In this document: in pieces, positions 40,342 through 41,291 of the stretch
Layout: every line of letters starts with the position of its first letter
Position numbering within the stretch: position 1 is the stretch's first letter
DNA from: Desulfobulbaceae bacterium
GTDB lineage: Bacteria; Desulfobacterota; Desulfobulbia; Desulfobulbales; Desulfobulbaceae
Assembly: GCA_015484845.1 (NCBI GenBank)
Contig: WFUT01000011.1
Span: 1 to 41,291 of the forward strand
DNA length: 41,291 nt
Direction of reading: 5' to 3'
The notes under the pieces: model-generated
Seen by the model: only the letters and a program-made list of their open reading frames with translations
What the model was told of the DNA's origin: nothing
The model's database searches: none
Made by a program: the position numbers and the translations under genes

Positions 40342-41193
40342 ATGAACAGTTCGCAACTCTTCGGAATCACCACCCTGGCATACCTGCTCTCCTCGGCCTT
40401 CTACCTCGCTCTCTTTGTCTTCAAGAACAGGAAACTGGGAACCATAGCCCGCCTGCTGGCCATTGCCGGTGTCCTTGTCCAGACCGCGGCCCTCGGCCTC
40501 CGCTGGTACGAATCCTACCAGATAGGCATCGGGCACGCGCCACTGACCAACATGTACGAATCACTGGTCTTCTTTGCCTGGTGCACGACCCTGTTCTACC
40601 TCTTCATGGAGTATAAATTCAAGGCCAGCGTGGTGGGCGCCTTTGTCATGCCGTTTGCCTTTGTCGCCATGGCCTACGCCTCCTTTGCCAGGGGAATCAA
40701 CCAGCAGATCAGTCCGCTGATCCCTGCCCTGCAGTCAAACTGGCTCCTTGCCCATGTCATTACCTGCTTCATCGGCTACGGCGCCTTTGCCGCCGCCGGT
40801 GGCCTGGGCATGATGTACCTGCTGAAAAAACGGGCCAATAACCGGAATCTCTCCCCGGAGACCCTGACCGGGTCCCTGCCCGATCTCAAGGTCATTGACG
40901 ACCTCATCTACAAGACCATTGTCTTCGGCTTCATGTGGCTCTCTGCCGGCATCATCACCGGCGCCATCTGGGCCAACGAGGCCTGGGGCACCTACTGGAG
41001 CTGGGACCCCAAGGAGACCTGGTCGATCATCACCTGGTTCATCTATGCCTCCACCCTCCATGCCCGCTTCACAAGGGGGTGGAGAGGCTCGCGGATCGCC
41101 TGGCTGGCTATCATCGGGTTCATTGCCGTTTTCTTTACCTATTTCGGCGTCAACTACCTTCTCTCCGGGCTGCACAGCTACGGCTCCGCATGA
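40342..41193 (+). CDS. ccsA: Cytochrome c biogenesis protein CcsA (CcsB/ResC family)
   Basis: A 283-residue polytopic membrane protein that transports haem and, with ResB, attaches it to apocytochromes outside the membrane. The WWD haem-handling motif is present (WANEAWGTYWSWDPKETW), together with conserved histidines in HAPLTNMYESL, LLAHVITCFIGYG and STLHARF. The real start is the ATG at 40342 (MNSSQLFG); an upstream frame from 40222 would read through repeat element copy B. It follows resB, interrupted by that element. Confidence 0.95.
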   Translation: MNSSQLFGITTLAYLLSSAFYLALFVFKNRKLGTIARLLAIAGVLVQTAALGLRWYESYQIGIGHAPLTNMYESLVFFAWCTTLFYLFMEYKFKASVVGAFVMPFAFVAMAYASFARGINQQISPLIPALQSNWLLAHVITCFIGYGAFAAAGGLGMMYLLKKRANNRNLSPETLTGSLPDLKVIDDLIYKTIVFGFMWLSAGIITGAIWANEAWGTYWSWDPKETWSIITWFIYASTLHARFTRGWRGSRIAWLAIIGFIAVFFTYFGVNYLLSGLHSYGSA

Positions 41194-41261
41194 GCTGCGA
41201 CGGCCCGTAACGCCGCCGGGGCCGGGCAGGACATCGCCGGATAACGGTCGAGAGCTGTTTC

Positions 41262-41290
41262 TTGACAAGGCCCCTGGAACGAGTTATAGA
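41262..41290 (+). promoter_or_regulatory. Strong promoter at the window edge
   Basis: Perfect TTGACA at 41262-41267, a 17-base spacer and TATAGA at 41285-41290. The pattern is as good as that of the tRNA-Glu promoter in this window and suggests a tRNA or highly expressed gene immediately to the right. Confidence 0.6.
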
Positions 41291-41291
41291 G

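Overview
The window looks like a chromosomal segment from a GC-rich anaerobic deltaproteobacterium, most likely Desulfobacterota in or near the Desulfobulbales. This is inferred from the gene content: futalosine-route menaquinone genes, a ResB/CcsA (system II) cytochrome c biogenesis pair, a type I-G (formerly I-U) CRISPR-Cas locus, a zinc-lid adenylate kinase and a Zn-type L28. No rRNA is present and I did no database search, so the assignment is an inference.

Layout. Bases 1-4610 (minus) hold the end of a type I-G CRISPR-Cas operon: a WYL regulator, cas3 with a C-terminal HD domain, and csx17, which is cut by the window edge. Bases 4861-8291 (plus) hold a chemoreceptor, an alpha/beta hydrolase, a dCMP deaminase and an S4 protein. 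Bases 8311-10011 (minus) hold purC and adk. Bases 10635-11517 (plus) hold two small heat-shock genes. Bases 11651-23228 (minus) form a long same-strand block: rpoD, mqnE, mqnC, a MqnX-type amidohydrolase, mqnA, ubiE, ubiX, ubiA, a DUF3108 protein and a PIF1-like helicase. Bases 23805-25933 (plus) hold malQ and a flavodoxin-fold reductase, followed by tRNA-Glu(CTC). Bases 26292-34039 mix small stress and signalling genes (a duplicated-domain protein, PilZ, a tandem UspA protein) with an M16 peptidase, an atypical SDR, a small unknown gene and rpmB. Bases 34902-41193 (plus) hold a NarL-type two-component pair and resB/ccsA. A strong promoter at the right edge points to an RNA gene or operon just outside.

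How the genes work together. The mqn/ubi block makes menaquinone: MqnA, MqnE and the deaminase act early, MqnC cyclises, and the UbiA/UbiX/UbiE homologues prenylate, supply prenyl-FMN and methylate. MqnB, MqnD and a UbiD-type decarboxylase are not in the window. ResB and CcsA mature the c-type cytochromes that accept electrons downstream of the quinone pool. The CRISPR genes appear to be under a local WYL regulator with a perfect palindrome in front of cas3.

The least expected content is between the genes. A 155-bp MITE at 10051-10205 has perfect 13-bp terminal inverted repeats and a perfect 5-bp target duplication, with two eroded relatives at 27054-27182 and 34200-34263. A second, two-hairpin element occurs near 20441-20640 (splitting mqnE from mqnC) and 40176-40310 (splitting resB from ccsA). 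The rpoD upstream region has a promoter, a run of hairpins and a terminator that together look like a noncoding RNA or a long leader. A strong orphan terminator at 34808-34843 follows a possible 54-codon Cys-rich gene. I saw no CRISPR array and no complete insertion sequence.
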